Made by a program: the position numbers and the translations under genes. Shown here one piece after another: positions 6,374 through 7,011 of a stretch of DNA of 7,011 bases. The notes beneath the pieces were generated by a model. That model saw only the letters and a list, made by a program, of their open reading frames with translations, ran no database searches and had not been told where the DNA came from. Origin of the DNA: CAYVMN01 sp964452575 (GTDB lineage: Bacteria > Desulfobacterota > DSM-4660 > Desulfatiglandales > Desulfatiglandaceae); assembly GCA_964452575.1 (NCBI GenBank), contig CAYVMN010000218.1:1-7011 (forward strand), given 5' to 3'. Each line of letters begins with the position of its first letter. The stretch's first letter is position 1.

Positions 6374-6472
6374 ATGAAAGCCCAGGCCTGCCCCGTTAAG
6401 GGGGCTGCTCCGCATTTTGAAGGGGCCCTCGAGTTTGTGCAAACGGGTTCCCTGGCGAAGCTCGAACAGTAA
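6374..6472 (+). CDS. Possible small ORF (32 aa) in a GC-rich, hairpin-rich segment
   Basis: ATG at 6374 opens 32 codons ending TAA at 6470-6472, beginning MKAQACPVKGAAPHFEG and ending GSLAKLEQ. First codon positions are G-rich (about 14 of 32). There is no Shine-Dalgarno. The same DNA can form hairpins: GCCCC/GGGGC around 6390-6405, and GTTTG-tg-CAAAC at about 6433-6444 enclosed by TCGAG/CTCGA. It may therefore be a structured RNA or gene remnant instead of a gene. Confidence 0.15.
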   Translation: MKAQACPVKGAAPHFEGALEFVQTGSLAKLEQ

Positions 6473-6546
6473 GATGAGCCTGTTGAATTGAAAACCCTGC
6501 TTGCATCTTAGAAAACCTGTAACACTTTAGTTTTGAAAGAAAGGCA

Positions 6547-6771
6547 GAGGACCGTGAGGGTCTTTTTTCCAAAGGACGTAACCCAAATTCTTGACAGCCT
6601 CTGGCACGCCCCCTTACCTCTAAATACAGTTTCTGCCAGGCAGGGGAGAGGGCTCTTCATAGGGACATCCTCTTATGGGGCTGTTCCGTAACGAGGTTCA
6701 AGACCTCACTGCCGTTCTATGAAATGATGCCGTCCTTTACGTCCTTTGGAAAAAAGACCCTTGTGGTCCTC
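6547..6771. repeat. Inverted repeat pair enclosing about 155 nt, possible MITE or degraded mobile element
   Basis: The arm at 6558-6581 is a perfect 24-nt reverse complement of 6737-6760. After a 4-nt divergent stretch the match resumes for 7 nt (GAGGACC at 6547-6553 with GGTCCTC at 6765-6771). Weaker similarity continues outward: ACTTTAG near 6524-6530 reappears inverted as CTAAAGT at 6796-6802, and TTTGAAA as TTTCAAA. Each arm contains a small hairpin, GACC/GGTC followed by six T in the outer-to-inner direction, and the divergent 4 nt fall in that hairpin's loop. The interior (6582-6736) carries no recognisable gene. The arrangement resembles terminal inverted repeats of a non-autonomous element or a relic, but no target-site duplication was identified. 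Confidence 0.6.
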
Positions 6772-6836
6772 TTACTCCTCAGTGTTTTCAAAGCACTAAA
6801 GTATTAGGAAAATCCATAGGAAGGGGTGAATAAACT

Positions 6837-7011
6837 ATGAGGAAAAAAGTTGCGATTACAAAGGCAGAAAACGGGAAGATAGAAGCTTCAGTAAGAAAGG
6901 CAATTGAATTGGCCGGCGGACTTGAAGAGATCATTGACCGAAGCAAAAAAGTCCTAATCAAGCCTAATCTATGCAAGCCTGCGCCCTCAGGTAGCGGCTT
7001 TCTCACCAGGG
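6837..7011 (+). CDS. DUF362 domain protein, N-terminal part (3' truncated by window)
   Basis: ATG at 6837 follows a purine-rich AGGAAGGGG about 10 nt upstream and opens 58 codons to the window edge. The start MRKKVAITKAENG, then AIELAGGLEEII and VLIKPNLCKPAPSGSGF, matches the DUF362 N-terminus, where KPN followed by a Gly/Thr-rich loop is conserved. DUF362 proteins are often iron-sulfur-associated and of unknown reaction. The rest, including any ferredoxin-like Cys clusters, lies beyond the window. It is transcribed divergently from parAB and lies just downstream of the inverted-repeat element. Confidence 0.8.
   Translation, partial: MRKKVAITKAENGKIEASVRKAIELAGGLEEIIDRSKKVLIKPNLCKPAPSGSGFLTR

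Noticed and set aside
6438..6475. tmRNA-like GCAAAC start of a tag reading frame
   Set aside because: The frame does not end in an ALAA-type tag and there is no tRNA-like domain nearby.
6601..6619. sigma54 -24 element (CTGGCACG)
   Set aside because: The GC of the -12 element at the required spacing is absent (TA instead).
6591..6619. TTGACA followed by TTACCT as a sigma70 promoter
   Set aside because: The -35 is perfect but the -10 is poor and sits in a C-rich stretch within the repeat interior.
6640..6716. tRNA-like T-arm (GAGG-TTCAAGA-CCTC) with GGCAG/CTGCC nearby
   Set aside because: No D-arm, anticodon stem or properly spaced acceptor stem can be built; it is a simple hairpin.

Overview
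The window reads as chromosomal DNA of a Gram-negative anaerobe, most likely a member of the former Deltaproteobacteria (Desulfobacterota). This is an inference from the gene content: a CooT-type nickel protein, a DUF3842 protein and a DUF362 protein close to a chromosomal parABS locus, plus an MEP-pathway ispH. No rRNA or full tRNA gene is present to confirm it.

Layout. (1) Positions 2-2942, + strand: the 3' end of a tRNA-dihydrouridine synthase gene (dusB-like), then an unusual 580-residue protein joining a complete IspH to a nine-helix UbiA-like membrane domain, then a family 2 glycosyltransferase. The three reading frames overlap (ATGA, then about 28 nt), so they probably form one transcript. 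(2) Positions 2938-2994: an inverted repeat between convergent genes. (3) Positions 3021-5988, - strand: in order of transcription parA, parB, a previously uncounted 39-codon frame, a DUF3842 gene, a cooT-like gene and a UlaG-like metallo-beta-lactamase-fold gene. Every junction is an overlap or a direct abutment (ATGA, TTGA, GTGA, an 8-nt overlap, TAAATG), so this looks like one tightly coupled operon. (4) Positions 5989-6836: about 850 nt with no long gene. It holds a perfect consensus parS palindrome next to a possible parAB promoter, several small coding-like frames, and a pair of inverted repeats (24-nt perfect core, 35-nt arms) enclosing about 155 nt, possibly a remnant mobile element. 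(5) 6837 to the end, + strand: the start of a DUF362 protein.

How the genes relate. ParA, ParB and parS make up a complete chromosome segregation system, and the parS site suggests the region lies near the replication origin. The IspH part makes IPP and DMAPP, and its fused UbiA-like part resembles enzymes that transfer prenyl chains, so the fusion may tie isoprenoid precursor synthesis to the inner membrane. The genes after parB have no known role in segregation. CooT homologues bind nickel, so nickel handling, for example for CO dehydrogenase, is a possible theme. The most notable observations are the IspH-UbiA fusion with an altered second Asp motif, the small frame wedged between parB and the DUF3842 gene with 4-nt overlaps at both ends, and the inverted-repeat element upstream of the DUF362 gene.
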